A DNA stretch of 64,000 nt. Source: an uncultured Jannaschia sp. GTDB taxonomy: Bacteria > Pseudomonadota > Alphaproteobacteria > Rhodobacterales > Rhodobacteraceae. Made by a program: the position numbers and the translations under genes. Positions 1 through 9,928 of this stretch are shown one piece after another. Each line of letters starts with the position of its first letter. The first letter of the stretch is position 1. The notes beneath the pieces were generated by a model. The model was not told the DNA's origin. It ran no database searches and saw only the letters and a list, made by a program, of their open reading frames with translations. The stretch lies in assembly GCF_947494025.1 (NCBI RefSeq), contig NZ_CANLTQ010000002.1:248001-312000 (forward strand). The letters run 5' to 3'.

Positions 1-866
<866 letters not shown>

Positions 867-870
<4 letters not shown>

Positions 871-1760
871 CCGACGCGACCGCCTCCGCCCCCGGCGCAT
901 CCTCGATCCCCGGCCGCGTCACCGACAGCCATGCCGCCACCCGCACGCGCCGCCGCTTCCGCCCGAACGGCTCGGCGATCGTGATGGGGCTCTACCTGCT
1001 GTTCCTCATGCTGCCGATCTATTGGCTGCTGAACATGAGCCTGAAGACGAACAACGAAATTCTCTCGACGTTCTCGCTCTGGCCGCAAAACCTTACCTTC
1101 GCGAATTACGCGACGATCCTGAGCGACGCGTCGTGGTACATGGGCTACGTCAATTCGCTTATCTACGTGGTAATGAACACGGCGATCAGCCTCGCTGTCG
1201 CGCTGCCTGCGGCCTATGCCTTCTCTCGCTATTCCTTTATCGGCGACAAGCATCTGTTCTTCTGGCTGCTGACGAACCGCATGGCGCCGCCGGCTGTCTT
1301 CGCGCTGCCGTTCTTTCAGCTCTATTCCTCGGTCGGACTCTTCGACACGCATATCGCCGTGGCGCTCGCGCATTGTCTGTTCAACGTGCCGCTCGCGGTG
1401 TGGATCCTCGAGGGCTTCATGCGGGGCGTGCCGCGCGAGATCGACGAGACGGCCTATATCGACGGCTATTCCTTTCCACGCTTCTTCCTGCGGATCTTCA
1501 TGCCGCTCATCGCCTCCGGCATCGGCGTGGCCGCGTTCTTCTGCTTCATGTTCTCGTGGGTGGAGCTTCTGCTGTCGCGCACGCTCACCTCCGTCGACGC
1601 GAAGCCCATCGCCGCCACCATGACCCGTACCGTGGGCGCCGCGGGTGTCGACTGGGGCGTACTCGCCGCGGCGGGCGTGCTCACCATCATTCCGGGCGCG
1701 CTCGTGATCTGGTTCGTCCGCAACTACATCGCCAAGGGCTTCGCCCTCGGCCGCGTTTGA
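867..1760 (+). CDS. glpQ: Glycerol ABC transporter permease GlpQ
   Basis: Second inner-membrane permease of the glycerol importer, 297 residues, MalG-like. The ATG overlaps the glpP stop as ATGA, so the two are probably translationally coupled. A hydrophilic, arginine-rich N-terminus of about 35 residues precedes the first membrane helix (VMGLYLLFLMLPIYWLL). The EAA motif is DETAYIDGYSFPRFFLRIFM, about residues 195-214. The C-terminus ends with a last helix and the short tail YIAKGFALGRV, as is usual for this family. Pairing of GlpP and GlpQ in one channel with an ATPase dimer is family knowledge. An in-frame extension upstream lies inside glpP and is not a real start. Confidence 0.88.
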
Positions 1761-1772
1761 GGAGGTTTCGTC

Positions 1773-2045
1773 ATGGGTTGGATGGCATGGACCTGGCCGA
1801 CGGCGGCCTTCTTCGCCACGATCGCGGCGCTGCTCGTGGTCTTCACGTTTCTCGCGATCCGCTACCCTGAAACGCCGCGCGCGGGCGTGCTCCGGATCGA
1901 GACGACCCGGGGTGACCGGCTCTTCATCACGCTCCTCGGATCGGCCTTCATCAACCTGATCTGGCTCGGCCTCGAACTCGCGCCGCAACCCTGGGCGATG
2001 GTCGTCTGCCTTGTCTACGCTGCGGCGGTGTTCCGCTGGGTGTAG
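1773..2045 (+). CDS. DUF2160 family small membrane protein of the glycerol ABC operon
   Basis: A 90-residue, very hydrophobic protein with two to three predicted membrane helices (about residues 8-28, 50-68 and 70-88). GGAGG lies directly after the glpQ stop and 7 bases before the ATG. It belongs to the DUF2160 family, whose members recur between the permease genes and the binding-protein gene of glycerol-type ABC operons in alphaproteobacteria. Its role is not established; co-location suggests an accessory subunit of the importer. No catalytic motif is visible. The start is well fixed by the Shine-Dalgarno sequence. Confidence 0.8.
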   Translation: MGWMAWTWPTAAFFATIAALLVVFTFLAIRYPETPRAGVLRIETTRGDRLFITLLGSAFINLIWLGLELAPQPWAMVVCLVYAAAVFRWV

Positions 2046-2106
2046 TATTCCAAGCTGCGGTCGAGGGGATCCGCAGCACGATAACCGGTTCCAAAGGGAG
2101 GACACC

Positions 2107-3822
2107 ATGAACCGACTACTTACTTCCACCGCCGCCGTGGCACTCGCCTTCGCGGCGCCGCCGGCCTTCGCCGACATGGAGGCCGCGCAGCAATTTCTCG
2201 ACGCGGAGATCGGCGACGTCTCGACCCTGACCCGCGAGGAGCAGGAGGCCGAGATGCAGTGGTTCATCGACGCCGCCGCCGACTTCCAGGGCATGGACAT
2301 CAACGTCGTCTCCGAGACGATCACCACGCACGAATACGAGGCTCAGGTGCTGGCCCCGGCCTTCTCGGCCATCACCGGCATCAACGTCACGCACGACCTG
2401 ATCGGCGAGGGCGACGTGGTCGAGCGGCTGCAGGTGCAGATGCAGTCCGGCCAGAACGTCTACGACGCGTTCGTCAACGACAGCGATCTGATCGGCACGC
2501 ACTGGCGCTACGGCCAAGCGCGCAACCTGACCGAATGGATGGCGGGCGGGGGCGCCGACGTCACCTCGCCGACCCTCGACCTCGAGGACTTCATCGGTAC
2601 GCAGTTCACGACCGGCCCGGACGGCAACCTGTATCAGCTTCCCGACCAGCAATTCGCGAATCTCTACTGGTTCCGCTATGACTGGTTCACCGACGAGCAG
2701 ACCAAGTCCGATTTCGAGTCCGAATTCGGCTACGAGCTGGGCGTGCCGGTGAACTGGGCGGCCTACGAGGATATCGCCGAGTTCTTCACCGGCCGCGACA
2801 TGAGCTATATCGAGGGCGAGCCGACCTCGGTCTGGGGCAACATGGATTACGGCAAGAAGGATCCCTCGCTCGGCTGGCGCTACACCGACGCGTGGATGTC
2901 CATGGCCGGAATGGGCGACACCGGCGAGCCGAACGGCCTGCCGGTCGACGAATGGGGCATCCGCGTCAACGAGAACTCGCAGCCGGTCGGCGCCTGCATG
3001 GACCGGGGCGGCGCGACGAACTCGCCCGCGGCGGTCTACGCGGTCAACAAGGCGATCGAGTGGCTGCAGAACTATTCACCGCCGCAGGCCGCGGGCATGA
3101 CGTTTTCCGAGGCTGGTCCTGTTCCGGGGCAGGGCGACATCGCGCAGCAGATGTTCATGTACACGACCTTCGTGGCGCCGCTCGTCGATAGCGAGGCGGT
3201 GATGAACGAGGACGGCACGCCCAAGTGGCGCCTCGCCCCCTCGCCGCATGGCGTCTACTGGGAAGAGGGGATGAAGGTCGGCTACCAGGACGTGGGTTCC
3301 TGGACGATCCTCGACTCCACGCCCGACGACCGCGCCAAGGCCGCCTGGCTCTACGCGCAATTCGTGACGTCCAAGACGGTGGATGTGAAGAAGTCCGACG
3401 TCGGTCTCACCTTCATCCGCGACAGCACGATCAACTCCGACTACTTCACCGACCGTGCGCTCAACCTCGGCGGTCTCGTGGAATTCTATCGCTCGCCCGC
3501 GCGGACGCAGTGGTCGCCCACCGGCACCAACGTGCCCGACTACCCCAAGCTCGCGCAGCTCTGGTGGCAGAATATCGGGGACGCGATGTCGGGGGCGAAG
3601 ACGACGCAGGCGGCGCTCGACCAGCTCTGTGCCGACATGGAGGACGTGATGTCGCGTCTGGAGCGTGCCGGCGTGCAGGGCGATCTCGGCCCGGTCCTGA
3701 ACGAGGAACAGGATGCGGAATACTGGCTGAACGAGCCCGGCGCACCGAAGCCTGCGCTGGAGAACGAGGACGAGGAGCCGCAGACCGTCTCCTACGACGA
3801 GCTGATCCAGTCCTGGCAGTGA
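2107..3822 (+). CDS. glpV: Glycerol ABC transporter substrate-binding protein GlpV
   Basis: Periplasmic solute-binding protein of 571 residues, unusually large for extracellular solute-binding family 1 but normal for the GlpV type. The first 22 residues form a signal peptide (short basic start, alanine-rich core, AFA-D cleavage site). The Shine-Dalgarno GGGAGG stands 6 bases before the ATG at 2107; an in-frame ATG further upstream would add 32 residues ahead of the signal peptide and is rejected. It would capture glycerol and hand it to GlpPQ. A strong intercistronic hairpin separates it from glpK, which fits a binding protein made in excess of its neighbours. Substrate assignment is by context. 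Confidence 0.87.
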   Translation: MNRLLTSTAAVALAFAAPPAFADMEAAQQFLDAEIGDVSTLTREEQEAEMQWFIDAAADFQGMDINVVSETITTHEYEAQVLAPAFSAITGINVTHDLIGEGDVVERLQVQMQSGQNVYDAFVNDSDLIGTHWRYGQARNLTEWMAGGGADVTSPTLDLEDFIGTQFTTGPDGNLYQLPDQQFANLYWFRYDWFTDEQTKSDFESEFGYELGVPVNWAAYEDIAEFFTGRDMSYIEGEPTSVWGNMDYGKKDPSLGWRYTDAWMSMAGMGDTGEPNGLPVDEWGIRVNENSQPVGACMDRGGATNSPAAVYAVNKAIEWLQNYSPPQAAGMTFSEAGPVPGQGDIAQQMFMYTTFVAPLVDSEAVMNEDGTPKWRLAPSPHGVYWEEGMKVGYQDVGSWTILDSTPDDRAKAAWLYAQFVTSKTVDVKKSDVGLTFIRDSTINSDYFTDRALNLGGLVEFYRSPARTQWSPTGTNVPDYPKLAQLWWQNIGDAMSGAKTTQAALDQLCADMEDVMSRLERAGVQGDLGPVLNEEQDAEYWLNEPGAPKPALENEDEEPQTVSYDELIQSWQ

Positions 3823-3832
3823 GCCGCCCGGT

Positions 3833-3850
3833 CGGGGCCTTCGGGCCCCG
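3833..3850 (+). promoter_or_regulatory. Intercistronic hairpin with TTCG tetraloop between glpV and glpK
   Basis: A perfect 7-bp stem, CGGGGCC-TTCG-GGCCCCG, starts 11 bases after the glpV stop. The cUUCGg-type loop is exceptionally stable in RNA. No U-run follows, so this is more likely an mRNA-stabilising or partial attenuation element than a full terminator. It would protect the 3' end of glpV mRNA and lower glpK expression relative to glpV. Confidence 0.6.
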
Positions 3851-3883
3851 GCCATTCCACTTACGAACGACGGGGCCGATCCC

Positions 3884-5371
3884 ATGACGCACGTTCTGGC
3901 CATCGACCAGGGCACCACCTCCTCGCGGGCCATCGTCTTTGACGGCGAGATGCGGATCGCCGCGTCGGCGCAGGAGGAGTTCCCCCAGCATTTCCCCCGG
4001 AGCGGTTGGGTGGAGCACGACCCTGCCGACCTGTGGTCGAGCACCGCCGCCACCTGCCGTGCTGCGATCGAGCGGGCCAACATCCGGCCGGCCGACATCG
4101 CCGCCATCGGAATCACCAATCAGCGCGAGACGACGCTGATCTGGGACCGAAAGACCGGTCGACCGATCCACAACGCGATCGTCTGGCAGGACCGTCGCAC
4201 CGCGCCCTTCTGCGCCCAGTTGCGGGAGGCCGGCCACGAGGCGACCGTCACCGATGTCACCGGCCTGCTGATCGATCCCTATTTTTGCGGCACGAAGATC
4301 CGCTGGCTTCTCGACAATGTCGACGGCGCCCGGGCGCGGGCCGAGGCGGGAGAACTCGCCTTCGGCACGGTCGATTCCTGGCTGGTCTGGAACCTGACCG
4401 GCGGCGCCGTTCACGCGACCGACGCGACGAATGCGAGCCGCACGCTGCTTTACGACATCCGGGCGGGTATTTGGTCACCCGAAATGTGCGAGATGCTGGG
4501 CGTCCCGATGTCGCTCCTGCCCGAGGTGCGTGACACCGACGCGCAGTTCGGCATGACCCGGCCCGACCTTTTCGGACGGGAAATCCCGATCATCGGCGTC
4601 GCCGGCGACCAGCAGGCCGCCACGATCGGGCAGGCCTGTTTCCGACCCGGCATGGTGAAGTCGACCTACGGCACGGGCTGCTTCGCGCTCCTGAACACCG
4701 GAACGGATCCCGTCCGGTCGCAGAACCGGCTCCTGACCACGATCGCCTACCAGTTCGGCGGCACGCCCACCTACGCGCTCGAGGGATCGATTTTCGTCGC
4801 CGGCGCTGTGGTGCAGTGGCTTCGCGACGGGCTTGGCCTGATCCGCTCCGCCGAGGAGACGCAAGGTCTGGCCGAGCGGGCCGATCCGTCGCAGGACGTC
4901 GTGCTCGTTCCGGCCTTTACCGGCCTTGGCGCACCGTACTGGCGCCCGGATTGCCGGGGCGCGATCTTCGGGCTCACTCGTGCCACGGGCCCCGCGGAGT
5001 TCGCCCGCGCCGCGCTTGAAAGCGTCGGCTACCAGACGCGCGACCTCCTCGAGGCGATGCGCGCCGACTGGACCCCCGAGGCGAACACGGCGTTGCGCGT
5101 CGACGGGGGGCTGAGCGCGTCGGACTGGGCGCTGCAATTTCTGGCGGACATCCTCGATGCTCGGGTTGACCGGCCCGCTATTCTCGAGACGACCGCTCTA
5201 GGGGCAGCCTGGCTCGCGGGGCGGGGGGCGGGCGTCTATCCCGATGCGGAAACCTTCGCGGAAACCTGGTCCCTTGACCGGCAATTCGTGCCGCAGATGA
5301 CGGCCGAGACCCGGGACCGCAAGCTCACCGCCTGGGGCGCCGCAATCCGTGCCGTGACGAGCGCAGAATAG
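3884..5371 (+). CDS. glpK: Glycerol kinase
   Basis: FGGY-family kinase of 495 residues, the normal length for GlpK; it converts glycerol and ATP to sn-glycerol-3-phosphate in the cytoplasm and so traps imported glycerol. The N-terminus [15 protein letters not shown] is the phosphate-1 motif; [12 protein letters not shown] and [10 protein letters not shown] are classic GlpK signatures in the first domain, and STYGTGCF and [18 protein letters not shown] lie in the second, ATP-binding domain. The gene follows glpV by 61 bp and a hairpin, so it is probably the distal gene of the operon. No glpD or glpR is in view; they may be upstream of the window. Confidence 0.95.
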   Translation: MTHVLAIDQGTTSSRAIVFDGEMRIAASAQEEFPQHFPRSGWVEHDPADLWSSTAATCRAAIERANIRPADIAAIGITNQRETTLIWDRKTGRPIHNAIVWQDRRTAPFCAQLREAGHEATVTDVTGLLIDPYFCGTKIRWLLDNVDGARARAEAGELAFGTVDSWLVWNLTGGAVHATDATNASRTLLYDIRAGIWSPEMCEMLGVPMSLLPEVRDTDAQFGMTRPDLFGREIPIIGVAGDQQAATIGQACFRPGMVKSTYGTGCFALLNTGTDPVRSQNRLLTTIAYQFGGTPTYALEGSIFVAGAVVQWLRDGLGLIRSAEETQGLAERADPSQDVVLVPAFTGLGAPYWRPDCRGAIFGLTRATGPAEFARAALESVGYQTRDLLEAMRADWTPEANTALRVDGGLSASDWALQFLADILDARVDRPAILETTALGAAWLAGRGAGVYPDAETFAETWSLDRQFVPQMTAETRDRKLTAWGAAIRAVTSAE

Positions 5372-5495
5372 TCAAGGCACAGACTCGCGGACCCGTTACG
5401 ATTTCGGTTCAGCGGATGCCGCAGATAACATGAGACACGGAAGTTAACGTCGTGCAGGGACGCAGGAAGAAGCAACAAACTGCGCAGGATACGTA

Positions 5496-5524
5496 TTGAC
5501 CCCGGAAGACGCCGCCGCTATCCC
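5496..5524 (+). promoter_or_regulatory. Sigma70-type promoter of tRNA-Asp
   Basis: TTGACC (5496-5501) and TATCCC (5519-5524) are separated by exactly 17 bp. The expected start would be near 5531, about five bases before the mature tRNA 5' end, which suits a stable-RNA promoter with a very short leader. This is a sequence match only. Confidence 0.55.
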
Positions 5525-5535
5525 GGCCTCCACGC

Positions 5536-5612
5536 GCGGTTGTAGCTCAGTTGGTTAGAGTACCGGCCTGTCACGCCGGGGGTCGCGGGTTCGAGCCCCG
5601 TCAACCGCGCCA
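5536..5612 (+). tRNA. tRNA-Asp (anticodon GTC)
   Basis: A 77-nt cloverleaf. Acceptor GCGGTTG pairs with CAACCGC. The D-arm follows as AGCTCAGTTGGTTAGAGT. The anticodon stem CCGGC/GCCGG encloses the loop CTGTCAC, anticodon GTC. The T-arm carries GGTTCGAGCCC. The 3' CCA is encoded at 5610-5612. It is a lone tRNA gene after glpK with its own promoter. No terminator with a T-run was found in the 266 bp that follow, and that interval holds no recognisable gene. Confidence 0.97.
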
Positions 5613-5878
5613 TTCCCCATCACCGCACTATTCCCGCAAGCCATTCATGTTATCCCTCGGGGGGCTGTCTGCTTGGGATTTCATGATCCGGTCGGAATTG
5701 ATCGGAAGTTCGGCACCCGGACATGCTGCAGTCTGAACGACGTCGTTCCTCCGCTCAGCTTGCTTCGAACTGCGTTCGTTCAAGCAGGGGGCTGCATCGA
5801 TGATGCCGAGCATGCCGGCACAAATGCACCGGCATGGCAAGGAGGGCGAACCGGTTGAAAACCGCGCCGTCTTGAGCG

Positions 5879-6328
5879 TCAGGCGTTTTGCGACATGCGC
5901 TCCATCCATTCGCGGTGGCGCGTCTCGTCGGCCAGTGCCTTCTCGAAGAACGCCTTGGATTTCGGCAGCGCGTTTTCGTGCTGCGCGGCCCGCTCGTAGG
6001 CCATTACCGTGTCGTCCTCGTTGGTCTTCATCGCGCTGAGAATGGCGCTGTCGCCCATAAGATCGGCGAGCGCGATCTTGCCAGTCGTAAGCATCTGCTT
6101 TGCATCGCCTTCGGTCGGAGCCTCCGCGCCGGCTTCCGCCGCCATTTCGGTCAGCACCTCGAGATGCTGAAGGTGATCCTGGCGGAACCGGGCAATCTGA
6201 TCGCTGAGCGCTTTGTCGGACAGTCGTTCGATCGAGGAATCGTACGCCGCAATCGCATCCCGTTCGAGATAGATGAGATTGGTGACGAGTTTGTCGAAAG
6301 TCGCTTCGTTGCCAACTGTCGTTACCAT
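5879..6328 (-). CDS. Ferritin-like (DUF2383-type) four-helix protein
   Basis: A cytoplasmic protein of 149 residues, almost entirely helical. Candidate di-metal residues of a ferritin-like bundle are spread over the helices: ERDAIAAYDSSIERL (about residues 22-36), HLQHLEVL (about 52-59), MAYERAAQHE (about 109-118) and DETRHREWMERM (about 134-145). AGGAG precedes the ATG by a suitable distance. The best match by pattern is the DUF2383 ferritin-like family, whose function is unproven; a role in iron or oxidative-stress handling would fit the adjacent catalase gene on the same strand. The two genes have separate control, because a strong terminator lies between them. Confidence 0.75.
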   Translation of the reverse strand: MVTTVGNEATFDKLVTNLIYLERDAIAAYDSSIERLSDKALSDQIARFRQDHLQHLEVLTEMAAEAGAEAPTEGDAKQMLTTGKIALADLMGDSAILSAMKTNEDDTVMAYERAAQHENALPKSKAFFEKALADETRHREWMERMSQNA

Positions 6329-6486
6329 CGTTTTTTCTCCTCTCTTGCCCGGACCTTGCGACGCGGAAGCGAGGCAAAAGGGCCGGGCGGTTCACATCGA
6401 TTGACGCTTCAAGACCCGCAATGTTCCGAGACGGGGCGGCGATGCATGAAATATCAGTCTGTGCCCAAGTCGCGGAACCGCAAACG

Positions 6487-6520
6487 AAAACGGCCCCGGG
6501 ATCCGAAAATCCCGAGGCCG
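6487..6520 (-). terminator. Rho-independent terminator of the catalase gene
   Basis: On the minus strand a 12-bp stem (6509-6520 with 6491-6502, one G-T wobble) closes a 6-nt loop and is followed by TTTTCGTTT. It lies just after the catalase stop codon and points away from it. Confidence 0.85.
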
Positions 6521-6541
6521 GATTTCCCCTCGATAGAGGGC

Positions 6542-8266
6542 TTATTCGGCGGCCTGCGTCCGCGCGACCTTATCGCGCGAAGGGAAACCAGCGAGCACAT
6601 CCTCGGCAGTCGCCTTGCGGTTCTCCACGGAGCTTGTCCACTGACCCCAGACGGATGGGTCGATCTCGTCACCGTTGCCGCCCATCGATTGAAGGCGGCG
6701 CTGATCCTCGTCGGTCAGAACCTGCTTCGGCAACGGCGCAAGGTGCTTCACGTCCTCGGCTCCGAGGCCGATCATTTCGCCGACGCGACGTCCGTAATCG
6801 TCATGGATGAGGAACAGGTGCCACACCATGCGTTCCTGCACGTCGCGCTCGCAATCACCCAGCATCGTGCCCATCGTCTTGATCAGGTCGTCGCGTTCCC
6901 AATTCAGCATCGTGCAGAAACGGGCGCGAGCCTGAACGTAGTCGTTGCGCCGGTCGAGCACGCTGCGAGTAAGACGTCCCTGAATCTCGGGTGCGTTGTT
7001 CGGCTCTTCCCGCGGTGCTTCGGCAAGGCCGTCATGCAGCGACGGCTCGTAGTTCACGTGTGGGTTCTGGCCTTCCGCGGTGTCGCGGTAGTAGGACATC
7101 TGCCCGTCCGATTGGTTGGTCGCGACCTTGGCCTGCTTAGGCTGGTTCACCGGAAGTTGCAGGTAGTTCGGTCCGACCCGGTACCGTTGCGTATCGGAAT
7201 AGGAGAACGTGCGCCCGACCAGCATCTTGTCGTCCGAGAAGTCGAGCCCGTCGACGAGGACACCGGTCCCCATCGCAATCTGCTCGTTCTCGTTGAAGAA
7301 GTCCTTCACGTTCCGGTTGAGCGTCATCGTGCCCACGTGTCGGAGCGGGAAATCACGCTCGGGCCAGACCTTGGTGTCGTCGAGCGGATCCCAATCGAGT
7401 TCGGGATGGTCGTGGTCCTCCATGATCTGCACGTAGAGATCCCACTGCGGGTAGTTGCCCGATTCGATCGCGGTGTAGAGGTCCTTGGAGGCGGAACCGA
7501 GATCCTGGCCCTGTACCTTGGCGGCCTCCTCCTCGGTCAGGCTCGCCACGCCCTGCCTGGGATGCCAGTGATACTTCACGAGACAGGTTTCACCTTCGGC
7601 GTTCACCATCTTGTAGGTGTTGACCCCGAAACCTTCCATGTGCCGGTAGTTCGCTGGGATGCCGCGCGGGCTGAACAGGTGCGTCAGCATGTGCATCGAC
7701 TCGGGGGTCTGGCTCATGAAGTCGAAAATCCGGTTCGGCTCCTGACGGAAGGTGACCGGATCCGGCTTCAGCGAGTGGATCACGTCGGGGAACTTGATCG
7801 CGTCGCGGATGAAGAACACCGCGAGGTTGTTGCCGACAAGGTCCCAGTTGCCGTCCTCTGTGTAGAACTTGATCGCAAAGCCACGCGGGTCGCGGGCGAC
7901 CTCGGAGCTGTCGCGACCACCAATCACGGTGGAGAAGCGGATCGCGAGCGGGGTCTTCTTGCCCGCCTCCTGAAACAACTTGGCGCGGGTATAGGTGGAG
8001 GCCGGCTCGTCGCCGATCTTTCCGGTCGCCTCGAACTTGCCGTAGGCGACGAAGCCGCGGGCATGCACAACGCGTTCGGGGATGCGCTCGCGGTCGAAAT
8101 GGCTGATCTTCTCGAGAAACTGGTAGTTCTCGAGCGTCGCGGGGCCGCGCGCGCCGACGGTACGCTGCGACTGGTTGTTGATGACCGGATGACCCTGGCG
8201 GTTCGTCAGAACGCGCTCGTCCGAGCCCCGAGGGCCGGTCCTGGTATCGGTTTCATTGGATGACAT
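6542..8266 (-). CDS. katA: Monofunctional haem catalase
   Basis: Catalase of 574 residues, breaking down hydrogen peroxide in the cytoplasm. The catalytic His is H68 in ERVVHARGF, the distal Asn is N146 in [10 protein letters not shown], and the proximal haem-ligand Tyr is Y356 in [19 protein letters not shown]. The 78-residue distance between His and Asn is a few residues longer than in bovine liver catalase because of a small insert near DEPAST. The catalase core is followed by a C-terminal extension of about 85 residues with an immune-responsive-type helical tail. The start at 8266 has GAGGA upstream; longer in-frame starts lack support. The symbol katA is by family; small-subunit catalases are named variously. 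Confidence 0.93.
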   Translation of the reverse strand: MSSNETDTRTGPRGSDERVLTNRQGHPVINNQSQRTVGARGPATLENYQFLEKISHFDRERIPERVVHARGFVAYGKFEATGKIGDEPASTYTRAKLFQEAGKKTPLAIRFSTVIGGRDSSEVARDPRGFAIKFYTEDGNWDLVGNNLAVFFIRDAIKFPDVIHSLKPDPVTFRQEPNRIFDFMSQTPESMHMLTHLFSPRGIPANYRHMEGFGVNTYKMVNAEGETCLVKYHWHPRQGVASLTEEEAAKVQGQDLGSASKDLYTAIESGNYPQWDLYVQIMEDHDHPELDWDPLDDTKVWPERDFPLRHVGTMTLNRNVKDFFNENEQIAMGTGVLVDGLDFSDDKMLVGRTFSYSDTQRYRVGPNYLQLPVNQPKQAKVATNQSDGQMSYYRDTAEGQNPHVNYEPSLHDGLAEAPREEPNNAPEIQGRLTRSVLDRRNDYVQARARFCTMLNWERDDLIKTMGTMLGDCERDVQERMVWHLFLIHDDYGRRVGEMIGLGAEDVKHLAPLPKQVLTDEDQRRLQSMGGNGDEIDPSVWGQWTSSVENRKATAEDVLAGFPSRDKVARTQAAE

Positions 8267-8390
8267 TGGAATCCTCGTGGTCCGCTGCTGTACGGCACAA
8301 CGCATTCCACAGCAATTTGTGCCCCGACGGAGGCGATTAACTTCGATCGCCGGACGGCGAGCTCCCTCGGCGCTGCCCAGTAGGGAAATC

Positions 8391-8486
8391 AAAGCGGTTT
8401 GCCTCTGTCCCGACTTACGGGGGATACCCGAGGGGTGGTTGGCCTTCGCCAGGCTGAAGGCTCACCTCCGCCGCATCGGCGCACGC
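8391..8486 (+). mobile_element. Internally deleted IS630-family relic (left end joined to transposase 3' fragment)
   Basis: Two pieces of one element are fused here. 8391-8433 matches the left end of the relic at 28.7-29.5 kb (about 36 of 43 bases, beginning AAAGCGGTTTGC). 8441-8484 matches its transposase 3' part (40 of 44 bases) and encodes [15 protein letters not shown], the region around the third catalytic residue of IS630-type DDE transposases. Everything between has been lost. The flanking dinucleotide is CA rather than the TA expected for IS630 insertion, and no right end is visible. The left end faces the upstream region of the catalase gene. Confidence 0.7.
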
Positions 8487-8489
8487 GCG

Positions 8490-8599
8490 AACCGCTTCAG
8501 GTGCCGTCTTCCATCGAGGAGGCTTCGATCCGCTCCCGCTCGAGTGTCCCCAACCGTGTCTCGGATGGTGCGACTGTCGCCGATGGCCAAGACCTTCAC
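8490..8599 (-). pseudogene. Decayed CheY-like response regulator fragment
   Basis: Reading from a GTG at 8599, KVLAIGDSRTIRDTV matches the first strand and helix of CheY-type receivers (compare QVLAIDDSRTIRSLL of the intact cheY at 63.9 kb). The first acidic-pocket residue has become Gly. Two compensating one-base shifts are needed to read on through LERERIEASSMEDG and HLKRFARA, after which the sequence runs into the IS630 relic. The phospho-Asp region and the rest are missing. The GTG overlaps the stop of the preceding STAS-like remnant, the same arrangement as in the intact operon. Confidence 0.55.
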
Positions 8600-8850
8600 G
8601 ATGTTACTTTCGCTGTCCGGATCCGGCCCGGCACGCTGGGCGTTCGCAGGCAGAAAAGAAAGGTCCGGCGCCGCAACGATCCGCTTCCGGGGAATGTGGA
8701 GCGCCGGGGAAGCGCGTATCGCAAGCCCGGTCGCGTCGAATCCGACATCGCCTCCGCATCGGCCGGCGTATGACGCAGGATCTCCGCAGCTACGAGGTCG
8801 ACGCATTCGGGCAGGGCGATGACCTGGCCGCGCATTGCGAGCTCCGTCAT
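8600..8850 (-). pseudogene. Decayed STAS-domain protein fragment
   Basis: From an ATG at 8850 the sequence reads MTELAMRG, then VIALPECVDLVAAEILR, like the opening strand and helix of small STAS proteins that precede cheY in rhodobacterial chemotaxis operons. In a second frame GGDVGFDATGLAIRASPALH resembles the central STAS strand (D-A-T-G ... S-P-A-L), so one or more frameshifts are inferred. It is directly followed by the decayed cheY fragment. 8851-8939 contains nothing recognisable. The call depends on short similarities and is tentative. Confidence 0.45.
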
Positions 8851-8939
8851 GATCCATATCGCGGGCCGCCCCTCTCGTTCGGTCGAAAGAAGGCGTAGAA
8901 GACCGTGATCGAGAACGCGTCAGCGTGTCCGGGGGGCCG

Positions 8940-9917
8940 TCAGACCTGCACGTCCTTCTGTGGCTCCGTCGAGGGTTCGCAGAGATGCGCGGCGCAGCCG
9001 GTCAGCGCGGCGTAATCGTCGAGCACGAGGCGAACCGGGAAGTTTGTCATAAAGTCGGAGAAGCGGCCCTTGTCGCCGAACGCCGCCGCGAACCCCATCG
9101 GGCCGAGATAGGGTGCCATCGCGCGCGCGACGCCGCCGACGAGGTAGACGCCACCGAGGGGCAGGTGGATCAGCGCGAGGTTCCCGGCCACGGTGCCGAG
9201 CATGCGCACGAACTGTCGCACCGCCGCCTCCGCCCGCGGGTCGGAGCCGACGCGCGCCATGATCTCGGCGGCCGGGTATTCCTCGCGCGACCCCGCCTCC
9301 GCCGCGAGCCAACGATAGACCTGCACCAGTCCCCGTCCGGACAGGACGTCCTCGACCGCCGGGAAATCATGCGCCGTGGAGACGAAATTGCAAAGCCGGA
9401 GCTCCGCTTCCGTCCGGGCCGGCAAGTTCGTGTGACCCGCCTCGCAGGGGGGCACGAAGCGGCCCTTCGGCGTCTCGTGGACGGGGGCGGCATTGAAGCC
9501 CGTCCCGACGCCGATCACGAGGCGCGAAACGCTCTTGACCGCGGGCGCGACGATCACGTCCTGCAAGGCGCCCTCGTCCAGATGGCCGAGCGCGTGACCC
9601 TGCGCCTGCAGGTCGTTCAGGATCGCGCCGCGGGGCGCCCCCGTCGCTGACAGCAGGCTGGCCGTATCGATCGACCAGTCCAGATTGGTCAGCTCTGCCC
9701 GGCCTTCGCCGACCGGACCGGCCACCGCGACGCAGGCCCCGTCGGGCCTGCGGCCGCCATGGTCCTCCCGGTACCGCCGAAGAACGGGTGCGAGATCGAC
9801 GAAATCCCGGTTCGTGTAGCGGCGAATGCTGTCGGTCTGCACCACAGCTCCGCGCGCCATCGCAACGCGCGTGTTCGTTCCGCCGACATCGGCCACGAGG
9901 AGCAGGGGATCAGCCAT
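8940..9917 (-). CDS. glk: Glucokinase
   Basis: Cytoplasmic ATP-dependent glucokinase of 325 residues, making glucose-6-phosphate. The N-terminal phosphate motif is LLVADVGGTNTRVAMA; ILNDLQAQGHAL and GVGTGFNAAPV are typical of the bacterial Glk (GlcK_A) family, and EAGHTNLPARTEAEL carries the conserved substrate region. The start is the ATG at 9917, 11 bases after the beta-glucosidase stop, so bgl and glk form an operon. Glucose released by Bgl, and by AglA from the divergent operon, is the natural substrate. Longer in-frame extensions run inside bgl and are not used. Confidence 0.93.
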   Translation of the reverse strand: MADPLLLVADVGGTNTRVAMARGAVVQTDSIRRYTNRDFVDLAPVLRRYREDHGGRRPDGACVAVAGPVGEGRAELTNLDWSIDTASLLSATGAPRGAILNDLQAQGHALGHLDEGALQDVIVAPAVKSVSRLVIGVGTGFNAAPVHETPKGRFVPPCEAGHTNLPARTEAELRLCNFVSTAHDFPAVEDVLSGRGLVQVYRWLAAEAGSREEYPAAEIMARVGSDPRAEAAVRQFVRMLGTVAGNLALIHLPLGGVYLVGGVARAMAPYLGPMGFAAAFGDKGRFSDFMTNFPVRLVLDDYAALTGCAAHLCEPSTEPQKDVQV

Positions 9918-9928
9918 GCCTTCGCGTA

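Noticed and set aside
5811-5836. Inverted repeat CATGCCGG…CCGGCATG between tRNA-Asp and the ferritin-like gene
   Set aside because: The stem is perfect but no T-run follows on either strand and it is far from the tRNA end; not strong enough for a terminator call.
5888-8263. A 791-codon open frame opposite catalase and the ferritin-like gene
   Set aside because: It covers two real genes on the other strand and has no domain.
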